A stretch of DNA of 62,938 bases from Iodobacter sp. (GTDB taxonomy: Bacteria; Pseudomonadota; Gammaproteobacteria; Burkholderiales; Chitinibacteraceae): assembly GCF_025352645.1 (NCBI RefSeq), contig NZ_JANXSO010000035.1, positions 1-62,938 of the forward strand, read 5' to 3'. Shown here in pieces: positions 17,593-27,263 of the stretch. Below the pieces are notes generated by a model, which was not told where the DNA came from, did no database searches, and saw nothing but the letters and a program-made list of their open reading frames with translations. How positions within the stretch are numbered: the stretch's first letter is position 1; each line of letters opens with the position of its first letter. The translations under genes were made by a program, and so were the position numbers.

Positions 17593-18564
17593 ATGGCCGG
17601 TACCAGCCTTTTAGTATTACTCGATGATATTGCCGCAGTTTTAGACGACGTGGCCCTAATGACCAAGGTGGCGGCTAAAAAAACCGCTGGGGTGCTGGGG
17701 GATGATCTTGCCCTCAATGCCGAGCAAGTTTCTGGTGTGCGTGCAGAGCGCGAGCTACCCGTGGTGTGGGCGGTAGCAAAAGGATCATTTCGCAATAAAT
17801 TGATTTTAGTCCCTGCGGCTCTGGCGATCAGTGCTGTGGCACCTTGGCTGATTACGCCCTTATTGATGCTAGGTGGGGCTTATTTATGTTTTGAGGGGTT
17901 TGAAAAGCTGGCGCATAAATTTTTGCATAATAGTACTGAAGAGCACGAAGATAAAGAGGCACTGCTTGCTGCCGCAAATGATGCCGAGGTAGATTTAGTT
18001 GCCTATGAAAAAGACAAAATTCAAGGGGCGATTCGTACTGACTTTGTATTGTCAGCCGAAATTATTGTCATTGCCCTTGGAACGGTTGCCGGTACATCCA
18101 TTGCATTTCAACTCGCTGTATTAAGCGTAATTGCCATTGTCATGACCGTTGGGGTGTATGGCTTGGTGGCGGGCATTGTTAAGCTGGATGATGCAGGCCT
18201 CTATCTGTGTAAAAAAACCGGCCGGGGCCTGTGGCTGCAAGTGCAGCATAGAGTGGGCCGCTTATGCTTGGTGGGTGCGCCTTATTTAATGAAAACGCTT
18301 ACCGTGGTGGGCACTATTGCGATGTTTATGGTGGGGGGAGGGATTCTTACTCACGGCTTTGCACCTGCCCATGATTTTATCCATCATATCGCCCTAGCGG
18401 CGAGTGATATCGCCGGTGTTGGCCCTACGCTCTACATCGGATTGCCTATTTTATTGGATGCTGTGGCAGGCGTTATTGCCGGTGCAATCTTGCTTATGTT
18501 TGGAATAGTGGCTGCGCGTATCTTGAAAATATTTAAGCCACAGCGTGTGGATGTAAGGAGTTAG
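17593..18564 (+). CDS. yedI: YedI/DUF808-family membrane protein
   Basis: 323 residues of the DUF808 family, starting MAGTSLLVLLDDIAAVLDDV. It has about six to seven membrane segments and the conserved region GGAYLCFEGFEKLAHKF. The biochemical role is not established. The gene begins ten bases after blh on the same strand, so it is probably transcribed with the persulfide dioxygenase. This hints at a membrane function under sulfide stress, but that is inference. A 12-base G run follows the stop after six bases, then an intrinsic terminator. Confidence 0.88.
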   Translation: MAGTSLLVLLDDIAAVLDDVALMTKVAAKKTAGVLGDDLALNAEQVSGVRAERELPVVWAVAKGSFRNKLILVPAALAISAVAPWLITPLLMLGGAYLCFEGFEKLAHKFLHNSTEEHEDKEALLAAANDAEVDLVAYEKDKIQGAIRTDFVLSAEIIVIALGTVAGTSIAFQLAVLSVIAIVMTVGVYGLVAGIVKLDDAGLYLCKKTGRGLWLQVQHRVGRLCLVGAPYLMKTLTVVGTIAMFMVGGGILTHGFAPAHDFIHHIALAASDIAGVGPTLYIGLPILLDAVAGVIAGAILLMFGIVAARILKIFKPQRVDVRS

Positions 18565-18570
18565 ATCTTT

Positions 18571-18582
18571 GGGGGGGGGGGG
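18571..18582 (+). repeat. 12-base G homopolymer
   Basis: Twelve consecutive G six bases after the yedI stop codon and before its terminator. Such tracts slip during replication and also cause sequencing errors. Here it is non-coding. The rest of the 325-base gap to the PEP-CTERM gene holds the terminator and an AT-rich promoter zone. Confidence 0.8.
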
Positions 18583-18621
18583 CATCGCCTCCCAAAAGCC
18601 TAAGCTCAGATATTCTATTAA

Positions 18622-18651
18622 TAGGGCCAATGAATTTGGCCCTATTTTTTT
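18622..18651 (+). terminator. intrinsic terminator after yedI
   Basis: Inverted repeat TAGGGCCAA / TTGGCCCTA with a short loop, followed by seven T. It closes the blh-yedI transcript. Confidence 0.85.
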
Positions 18652-18889
18652 GCCATGTAAACAGCACAGGCTTACATTAAAATGAAAAAACAATAAATTT
18701 TATTAAAATATAAGAGTAGTGTAATTTAATTATCGATGTTGTGTATTTTTTGTGAATGACTAATATTGGTTTTAAGTAAGCATTACGTATTAAATTGGCA
18801 AGGATGATTCGCTTTGTTCCCTCTGGGCATTTAAATTTAGAGGGGTGGTAATGCTTATGTCACTCTTTAATTTACTTAAGGAAGAACGT

Positions 18890-19564
18890 ATGAAACTAGC
18901 CAAATTAGCTGTATTTTCTCTATTGTCGATGAGTGCTCTGACTGCTTCGGCATCTATCCATTCCTTATCATTTGTTGGGGGGCATGATCTTTCTTCGACT
19001 AATTGGAATGATGTGTTTAGCTTGCAGCGGTTTGACGCTAATCTTGGAACGCTAACAGGTGTGAATGTAGATTTGTATGGCACGGTGAAGGGAAGCGCTA
19101 AGTATGAAAGTTTGGATGCTTCAGCGTCTAATGTGCAGATTGATTTAGGTGCAATCATCAAACTTGCAACCGTATCGGGTAAAAACTTGCTCACTATTAA
19201 CCCGCTTGTGTCAAATGCCTATAGTGCTTCTGCCTATGATGGCATTACGGATTTTGGGGGTACATCGGGCAAAACATTAACGGGGCTATCTGCTAATGCC
19301 GCGGATTCAGAGGTGCTTAATAGTGCCAGCTGGTTATCTTTATTTACAGGCCCTGGAATGATTAATTTAAAACTGGGCGCACAGGCAGCATCTTCTGCCT
19401 CTGGGCCTGGTAATTTAACTACACAGTTTGCAACCAATGCGGCCGCTAATTACAAGATAACTTATACCTATGCGGTAACGCCTGTTCCAGAGCCTGAAAC
19501 TTATGCCCTGATGGGGTTAGGCATGTTAGGGCTGCTGGCGCATCGTCGTAAGCAAGTTAAGTAA
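18890..19564 (+). CDS. PEP-CTERM sorted exported protein
   Basis: 224 residues. A signal peptide at about 1-20 is followed by a Ser/Ala/Gly-rich beta-type domain. The C-terminus has the PEP-CTERM sorting signal: VPEPETYALMGLG, a short hydrophobic helix and the basic end HRRKQVK. Proteins of this class are cleaved by an exosortase and associate with the cell surface or exopolysaccharide. No exosortase or EPS operon is in the window. The start MKLAKLAVFSLL is chosen because AAGGAAG precedes it. The gene stands alone between two terminators. Function beyond surface location is unknown. Confidence 0.85.
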   Translation: MKLAKLAVFSLLSMSALTASASIHSLSFVGGHDLSSTNWNDVFSLQRFDANLGTLTGVNVDLYGTVKGSAKYESLDASASNVQIDLGAIIKLATVSGKNLLTINPLVSNAYSASAYDGITDFGGTSGKTLTGLSANAADSEVLNSASWLSLFTGPGMINLKLGAQAASSASGPGNLTTQFATNAAANYKITYTYAVTPVPEPETYALMGLGMLGLLAHRRKQVK

Positions 19565-19571
19565 TTTGACA

Positions 19572-19605
19572 AGCAGTAGCACTGCAATGGTGCTACTGCG
19601 TTTTT
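19572..19605 (+). terminator. intrinsic terminator after the PEP-CTERM gene
   Basis: Inverted repeat GCAGTAGCAC / GTGCTACTGC followed by a T run, starting seven bases after the stop codon. Confidence 0.88.
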
Positions 19606-20457
19606 ATCGTGTAGGTCTTGGTTCTGAGTATTGTCCCCCTAGCTAAGTAGGTAAAAATAGCAGCATTGCATGCTGTAACTTATGCCGTTTTGCATGGGCG
19701 TTTGCTATGGCATGCTGATTTCTATATATGTTTTGGTAATAAAAAAATTCTAAATTCATTTGGATCTAAAAAAATAGTGCGGGTCGACATTTTTACAATG
19801 TTGGCGATGGCTTTAGTAAATTAATCCATATGGTGCAGATAGATAACTCGCTAATAAAGGTGTTTTCTTGTAATTGTTTTTTTATATGGTATTGATTTTA
19901 ATGAATTTAATTTATGGTGTTGTTGCTATGCCAAGTAGGTGGGGAGTGTTGTCTGTGCGTGAGCAAACGGTAACGATTTGAATCTTGTTGTAGCTTATAC
20001 AGCGAAAAGCATCAAAAATGCGGCTTGTTAATTTTTGATCTACTACACATGATGATGTTTATGGGCAAAAAGCACAGTAAAATTGGGCCACTGTTGAGTG
20101 GATGCTAGCGACCAGTAGCGCTTAAGTCTGGTATCCTATTTGTTTGGCTTGTGTGATATTTACTTAATGCAAGCTAGGACGGGCTAAAGTGAAGGTTGAG
20201 TGAATCAAGTAAAACAAGATGGCGAAACGCAGATGATTTCACTCTACCTTTTATTGCAATTGAAAAGTGCTTGCTAATTTATTAGCAAGCAAACGTAAAG
20301 AGTAGGTTTGTGGCTGATAATGATCAAGCAGCAGACTTAATTAACACCGAATAATAGGCCAGACCGATATCAGTTTAGATACTTTATCAAATGCTTAATT
20401 AGGTCGTGATAAAGTTTTTTTAAAGTGATAGATCGACTCGCCAAGAGACCCTAAAGA
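19606..20457. other. gene-poor gap upstream of zipA
   Basis: About 850 bases with no credible coding frame. The first 500 bases are AT-rich and show no clear structure beyond short repeats around GCATGCTG. The last 260 bases hold three inverted repeats ending in an intrinsic terminator, described separately as a candidate small RNA. smc, which often precedes zipA in related bacteria, is absent here. Confidence 0.55.
20190..20421 (+). ncRNA. candidate structured small RNA with intrinsic terminator
   Basis: Three stems lie in order. GAGTGAATCA (20198-20207) pairs with TGATTTCACTC (20234-20244), with one bulged base. GCTTGCTAA-TTTA-TTAGCAAGC is a perfect hairpin at 20269-20290. ACTTTATCA (20381-20389) pairs with TGATAAAGT (20407-20415) and runs into seven T, an intrinsic terminator. 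The terminator ends 37 bases before zipA but no gene lies upstream of it, so it must end a non-coding transcript or a leader. The 5' end is a guess and no known RNA family is recognised. Confidence 0.35.
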
Positions 20458-21651
20458 ATGACCGATTTGCAACTAGGATCGCTGATTGTTGGTGGCGTGA
20501 TTGTCGCCGCTGTCTATGCCTTCAATTGGTGGCAGGAATACCGCTATCGTCAGCAAGCCACCAAGGCCTTTGCTCGTAATGAAAGCGATGCGCTGCTGGA
20601 TGTGCCCAAAAATATGGTGCGCTCAGCGGGGGCAAGCCGGATGGAGCCTAGCTTAGAGGCGGCCGAGCAGGCTCCTGAGCGCTTTGAGCCAGAGTTGGTC
20701 GAGCCAGAGCTTGAGGCCGCTCCCGCCTATCAAGCTCAAGCGGCTCCAGTGCGCGAGCCTTATATCGAGCCTATTGCTCCGGTAGTGCCGGTGGCAGATC
20801 CAGCGTCTTATGTGCCTGAGCCGGTTAAGGCTGCTGCGCCAGTCAGTGATGACAGTGAAGCACTCGCAAGTAGCCTGCTTGATTCATCTATTGATTTTGT
20901 TGCAGAAGTTCATGCCACAGAGATGATTGCAGCAGCAGATCTACCCGTATTTCGTGGCTCTAAGCGCGTCCAGGTAATGGGTTTAAGCCAAAATAATCGC
21001 TGGGAAGCCTGTTTGCCAAGTTCGCGTTCGCGTTATAAAGAATTGAAAATCGGCTTGCAATTGGCAGATCGTCAAGGCGCATTAAGCTCAGAGCAGCTCA
21101 ATGCTTTTTGTATGTCGGTGCAGCAGTTTTCGGATGAGCATGAGGCGGTGGTGACTTTTCCGCAGCGCTCCGCTAAGTTGGCCGCTGCAACTAATCTTGA
21201 TGAATTTTGCGCCAGTGTGGACGTATTGATTGGCTTGAATGTGATGGCAGCAAGCCGCCCGTTCCCAATGGAGCGCGTGCGTTTATTGGCCGAAAACGCA
21301 GGCTTGATTCGCAGCCCAGAAGGTGCGTTTCACTACCGTAGTGATTCAGGTAAAACCTTATTTACCCTGTCAAACTATGATCAGACGCCACTTGGTAATA
21401 CTTCGAATGGCCTGACGCTATTATTTGATGTGCCGCGTGTAGCGGGTGGTGTGTCGGTATTTGATTATTTTGCTGAATTTGCACAGCACTTATCGGTGGC
21501 GCTCTCTGGTGAGCTGGTTGATGATAATAGCAAGCCCCTGACTGAGGCGAGCCTAGATAATATCCGTAAGCAATTAGGGGTGCTGTACGCAAAAATGGAT
21601 GATAGGGGCATTGCACCAGGCTCTGTGGCGGCTTTGCGTTTGTTTGCATAG
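20458..21651 (+). CDS. zipA: cell division protein ZipA
   Basis: 397 residues. An N-terminal transmembrane helix (about 6-25, LGSLIVGGVIVAAVYAF) is followed by a charged segment, a Pro/Glu/Ala-rich flexible linker (about 60-150) and a C-terminal FtsZ-binding domain (about 165-395), which starts near VQVMGLSQNNRWEA. ZipA anchors the FtsZ ring to the inner membrane. It lies upstream of a lipoprotein gene and ligA; a zipA-ligA neighbourhood is usual in beta- and gammaproteobacteria. The ATG follows AAAGA closely, a modest ribosome binding site. Confidence 0.9.
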   Translation: MTDLQLGSLIVGGVIVAAVYAFNWWQEYRYRQQATKAFARNESDALLDVPKNMVRSAGASRMEPSLEAAEQAPERFEPELVEPELEAAPAYQAQAAPVREPYIEPIAPVVPVADPASYVPEPVKAAAPVSDDSEALASSLLDSSIDFVAEVHATEMIAAADLPVFRGSKRVQVMGLSQNNRWEACLPSSRSRYKELKIGLQLADRQGALSSEQLNAFCMSVQQFSDEHEAVVTFPQRSAKLAAATNLDEFCASVDVLIGLNVMAASRPFPMERVRLLAENAGLIRSPEGAFHYRSDSGKTLFTLSNYDQTPLGNTSNGLTLLFDVPRVAGGVSVFDYFAEFAQHLSVALSGELVDDNSKPLTEASLDNIRKQLGVLYAKMDDRGIAPGSVAALRLFA

Positions 21652-21669
21652 CCCTGGATGTGTTACTAC

Positions 21670-21704
21670 AATGCCGCTGCTCGTCAGCGGCATTGCTACT
21701 TTTA
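21670..21704 (+). terminator. probable terminator after zipA
   Basis: Perfect ten-base stem AATGCCGCTG / CAGCGGCATT with a five-base loop, followed after a few bases by ACTTTTAG. The T run is short and not immediately adjacent. Confidence 0.6.
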
Positions 21705-21785
21705 GCTAGAAAGAGGCATCTTATGCTGTATTTTTTGTCTAGAGTGACGATATAGATTTATCGCTGTTACGCTGTGAGAAGGGTC

Positions 21786-22349
21786 ATGAAACGCGCCCGA
21801 TTAAGCTATGCGGCTCTCTGTTTGAGCTTGACTTCCTGTGCTGCCCTTCTGCCCGATTCAGAGCAAATTAGCCGTACTCCTTGGCCTGATTATCAAACGG
21901 CGGAGCAGGTGTTTAAAGGTGTTTCCTTGGAAACCACCAGTTTGCAGCAGTTGCATGCAATGGGGCTAGATCCAGCTAAAACGCCTAATATCATCGTACT
22001 GAGTTATGCCGATTTAATGCGTCGTCTCGCTTTAAGTGGCGCTGGCGAGCCGCGTTTATTAGCGCCTCAAATCCAAGCCTGTATTGCCGCCCAAACTTCG
22101 TGCTTTGCTTATGAAATTGAGCAGAAAAGCTCAGTCAGAAAGCGCTATGGAAATTTCTGGGCAGATTTTTTAAATTTTGAACGAAAGACAGTTATTTCTG
22201 GTTGGCATTTTGATGTCATCTTTATTATTCAAAATGAGCGCCTTGTTTATAAATTGTGGAGTGGTACACCAAGTATCGAGCAATTTGAACAAGAAAATAC
22301 TCCGCTTGGGCCATTCCAAGGTATGGGAATCTCGATTTTGACTAAGTAA
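21786..22349 (+). CDS. hypothetical lipoprotein between zipA and ligA
   Basis: 187 residues with a lipoprotein signal: basic start, hydrophobic core and lipobox LTSC, so the mature protein begins at Cys near residue 18. The rest is a mixed alpha/beta globular domain with no motif I recognise. Two cysteines near QACIAAQTSCF could form a disulfide. A GTG four codons earlier (21774) is an alternative start, but the purine-rich GAGAAGGG lies between it and the ATG. The protein is probably outer-membrane attached. Its link to cell division or ligation is positional only. Confidence 0.7.
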   Translation: MKRARLSYAALCLSLTSCAALLPDSEQISRTPWPDYQTAEQVFKGVSLETTSLQQLHAMGLDPAKTPNIIVLSYADLMRRLALSGAGEPRLLAPQIQACIAAQTSCFAYEIEQKSSVRKRYGNFWADFLNFERKTVISGWHFDVIFIIQNERLVYKLWSGTPSIEQFEQENTPLGPFQGMGISILTK

Positions 22350-22591
22350 TAAGCATGGGCCCAGCATTCTTTATACGTGTGTTGGGCTTCGCTATACTCA
22401 GCACCAAGTTATGCCTATTCAGTGGCTTATACATGGCTGCTTAGTGTGATGCAGGGCAATTGTTTACGCATAAAAAACGCAAAAGACATGAAATAAATAA
22501 GGGGATATTCCTGCCCGCAGGGGATGCTAAAATTTTGCGTGTTAATTCTTGTTATCCATCCTCCTTATTCCAACTTCCGCACAACCAATAG

Positions 22592-24994
<2,403 letters not shown>

Positions 24995-25007
24995 GGTATA
25001 GGGTAAG

Positions 25008-25025
25008 TGTTTATCCTGTTAAACA
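25008..25025. promoter_or_regulatory. palindrome 1, TGTTTA-N6-TAAACA
   Basis: 18-base palindrome with perfect six-base arms, 14 bases after the ligA stop. It is the same as palindrome 2 in both arms and in two flanking bases on each side (AG before, TT after). It lies upstream of the Cro-like frame and is a candidate operator. Confidence 0.6.
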
Positions 25026-25057
25026 TTTGTGAATCTTGCAATGAGGGTTGACGTGAG

Positions 25058-25075
25058 TGTTTATTTATATAAACA
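25058..25075. promoter_or_regulatory. palindrome 2, TGTTTA-N6-TAAACA
   Basis: Second copy, starting exactly 50 bases after the first (close to five helical turns) and ending eight bases before the Cro-like ATG. A TTGACG hexamer at 25048-25053 abuts it and the AT-rich TATATAAA lies inside it, so a bound protein would cover the promoter. Confidence 0.65.
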
Positions 25076-25082
25076 TTGCAGT

Positions 25083-25262
25083 ATGCGAAAGTCTGAAGCA
25101 ATCCAACTGTTTGGCACCCAAACTCGTCTAGCCGATGCGTTAGGACTTGGGCGCTCTGCCGTTTCCCAGTGGCCAGATGAATTGGCACAGCGCCAAGCGG
25201 ATCAAGTGCTGGGGGCGGCATTAAGGCTCGGTTTACTCTCTACTTCATATCAGGATTCCCAA
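25083..25262 (+). CDS. P22-Cro-like helix-turn-helix segment, in frame with galU
   Basis: Sixty codons from ATG 25083 to the base before the galU ATG, with no stop codon, so translation continues directly into GalU. The segment closely follows the layout of phage P22 Cro: [19 protein letters not shown], then [14 protein letters not shown] with the recognition helix around AVSQW, and a final helix. The ATG lacks a good ribosome binding site and lies very near a possible -10 element (TATAAA 25068-25073), so a short-leader or leaderless start is possible. It may be the N-terminal domain of a 349-residue Cro-GalU protein, or an upstream coding segment from which galU is re-initiated. The two palindromes just upstream are the expected operators. 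Confidence 0.65.
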
Positions 25263-26132
25263 ATGCAAAAAGTACGTAAGGCCGTCTTCCCCGTTGCCGG
25301 TATGGGCACTCGTTTTTTGCCAGCCACCAAAGCTAGCCCAAAAGAAATGATGCCGGTGGTCGATAAGCCGCTGATCCAGTACGCGGTAGAGGAAGCGTTG
25401 GCGGCAGGTATTACCGAAATGATCTTTATTACTGGCCGTAATAAACGCAGCATTGAAGATCACTTTGATAAAGCCTATGAGTTAGAAGCCGAGCTAGAAG
25501 CCAAAAACAAACAAGCTCTACTGGAAATCTTGCGCGGTATTATTCCAAAATCAGTCAGCTGCATTTATATCCGCCAGCCAGAAGCCCTAGGCCTAGGCCA
25601 CGCCGTGCTCTGCGCTAAGCCTGTTGTTGGAGACGAGCCATTTGCTGTGATTTTGGCAGATGACTTAATCGATGGCGGTGCCACCAGCGAAATGAAACGC
25701 ATGGTCGATGTATTTAGTGATACCCATTGCTCTATTTTGGGCGTTGAGCAAGTGCCACAGCAAGACACCGGCTCGTACGGCATTGTTGAAGTGAATGATG
25801 GTAACGGTAAATTGAAAATCACCAATATCGTTGAAAAACCAAAGCCAGAAGAAGCCCCCTCTAATTTGGCCGTGGTGGGGCGCTATATTTTAACCCCGCG
25901 TATTTTCCACCACCTGCAACATGTGCAACCAGGTAAGGGGGGTGAAATCCAGCTTACTGATGGCATTTTCGCCCTGATGCAAGAGCAGCATATCTTGGCG
26001 CATAAAATAATCGGTACACGCTACGATTGTGGTTCTAAGCTGGGCTACCTGAAGGCCACAATGGCCTATGGTATGAAGCATGGTGAAGTTGGTGAAGAGT
26101 TTTCGGCTTACGTGAAGAGCTTAAAAGCTTAA
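25263..26132 (+). CDS. galU: UTP-glucose-1-phosphate uridylyltransferase GalU
   Basis: 289 residues from ATG 25263, the normal GalU length. The enzyme makes UDP-glucose from UTP and glucose 1-phosphate for surface polysaccharides. Motifs seen are the nucleotide-binding loop [33 protein letters not shown], the acidic region [10 protein letters not shown] and the late [17 protein letters not shown] at 25252-25255, seven bases before the ATG, is a good internal ribosome binding site, so GalU alone can be made. The frame is also open upstream through a Cro-like DNA-binding segment, so a longer fusion may exist too. A strong terminator follows. Confidence 0.93.
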   Translation: MQKVRKAVFPVAGMGTRFLPATKASPKEMMPVVDKPLIQYAVEEALAAGITEMIFITGRNKRSIEDHFDKAYELEAELEAKNKQALLEILRGIIPKSVSCIYIRQPEALGLGHAVLCAKPVVGDEPFAVILADDLIDGGATSEMKRMVDVFSDTHCSILGVEQVPQQDTGSYGIVEVNDGNGKLKITNIVEKPKPEEAPSNLAVVGRYILTPRIFHHLQHVQPGKGGEIQLTDGIFALMQEQHILAHKIIGTRYDCGSKLGYLKATMAYGMKHGEVGEEFSAYVKSLKA

Positions 26133-26153
26133 GTGCTATTTCAATAAGCTTGC

Positions 26154-26189
26154 AAAAAAGGCGACACCTCTGGTGTCGCCTTTTTTTTT
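26154..26189 (+). terminator. intrinsic terminator after galU
   Basis: GC-rich stem GGCGACACC / GGTGTCGCC with a three-base loop, flanked by six A and nine T. It separates galU from the sugar cassette. Confidence 0.93.
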
Positions 26190-26345
26190 GCTCTATGATG
26201 CTTAGTAAGCTGATCTAGATAAATATATGCTATTTCAGTATTTAATTCTGGCTTTGCACATATTGTTTTTTGCGGGTTTAGTCGGTTTTTTTATAAGGTT
26301 TGTAAATTTAAAAACGAATTTTATAAATATCTTAAGGAATCAAAC

Positions 26346-27131
26346 ATGAAAGTAGTCATTTTAGCCGGTGGTTTAGGCACTCGTTTAGGTGAAGAAACTG
26401 ACGTGCATCCTAAGCCTATGGTTGAAATTGGCGGGCGGCCTATTTTATGGCACATCATGAAAATGTATTCGCATTATGGTTATAACGAGTTTGTTATTTT
26501 GCTGGGATATAAAGGAAATTTAATTAAAGAGTTTTTTGCTAATTATTTTCTTTATCAGGGTGATGTAACTATTGATTTAAGTAATAACCAGATTGAAGTA
26601 CACCGCAATCAGTCAGAGCCATGGAAAGTCACTTTATTAGAGACCGGCTTAAAAAGCCAAACCGGCGGGCGTATTCTGCGAGCCAGAGATTACTTGGGTG
26701 ATGAAGATTTTATGCTGACCTATGGCGACGGTGTTTCAGATGTGGATATTGCAGCCTTATTGGCGCAGCACCAGCAGCATGATGGCTTAGTGACAATGAC
26801 GACTGTTCAGCCTGAGGCCCGCTTTGGTATGGTCGATCCTGATTCAGCTGGGTTTATCCGCGAATTTAAAGAAAAACCGATTTCTGATCAGGCTTGGATT
26901 AATGGCGGCTTTATGGTGTGCCGCTCAGGCGTGTTTGATTATATTAAAGAGGGAGATCTGACCATATTTGAGCGTCTTCCTCTCGAAGAGCTGGCCAGTG
27001 ATGGCAAACTACTTGCCTATAGGCATACAGGTTTCTGGAAATGCATGGATACCTTGCGGGATAAAATCCAACTTAATCAGCTTTGGGACCAAGGCAAAGC
27101 GCCATGGAAGCAATGGGATGAATTGGGCTAG
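26346..27131 (+). CDS. rfbF: glucose-1-phosphate cytidylyltransferase RfbF
   Basis: 261 residues. It makes CDP-glucose from CTP and glucose 1-phosphate, the first step to CDP-linked deoxysugars. The nucleotidyltransferase start KVVILAGGLGTRLGEET, the PKPMVEIGGRPILWHIM segment and the acidic TYGDGVSDVD are family-typical. An AAGGA ribosome binding site precedes the ATG. It is the first gene of the sugar cassette, 157 bases after the galU terminator. A second, diverged copy of its last 94 bases lies 130 bases downstream, just before rfbG. Confidence 0.93.
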   Translation: MKVVILAGGLGTRLGEETDVHPKPMVEIGGRPILWHIMKMYSHYGYNEFVILLGYKGNLIKEFFANYFLYQGDVTIDLSNNQIEVHRNQSEPWKVTLLETGLKSQTGGRILRARDYLGDEDFMLTYGDGVSDVDIAALLAQHQQHDGLVTMTTVQPEARFGMVDPDSAGFIREFKEKPISDQAWINGGFMVCRSGVFDYIKEGDLTIFERLPLEELASDGKLLAYRHTGFWKCMDTLRDKIQLNQLWDQGKAPWKQWDELG

Positions 27132-27166
27132 ATAGTTTCGGTTTGCCTGTCGGTATGCGGCTATTA

Positions 27167-27261
27167 GGAAATGCATGGATATCTTGTGGGATAAAATTGA
27201 ACTTAATCAGCTTGGGGACCAGGGCAAAGTGCCATGGAAGCAATGGAATGAATTGGGCTAA
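27167..27261 (+). pseudogene. relic of an rfbF 3' end
   Basis: This stretch aligns without gaps to 27037-27131 of rfbF, with eight mismatches in the first 94 bases (about 91 percent identity). Translated in the same phase it gives KCMDILWDKIELNQL and ends with the same NELG plus stop as the last 31 codons of RfbF. No start or upstream coding sequence remains. Its stop lies two bases before the rfbG ATG, a junction as tight as those between later genes of the cassette. It therefore looks like the tail of the original rfbF, left behind when another allele was inserted. Confidence 0.8.
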
Positions 27262-27263
27262 AA

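Noticed and set aside
19900-20110. Short frames of 17-19 codons in the gap before zipA
   Set aside because: Very short, no ribosome binding sites and no conserved pattern.
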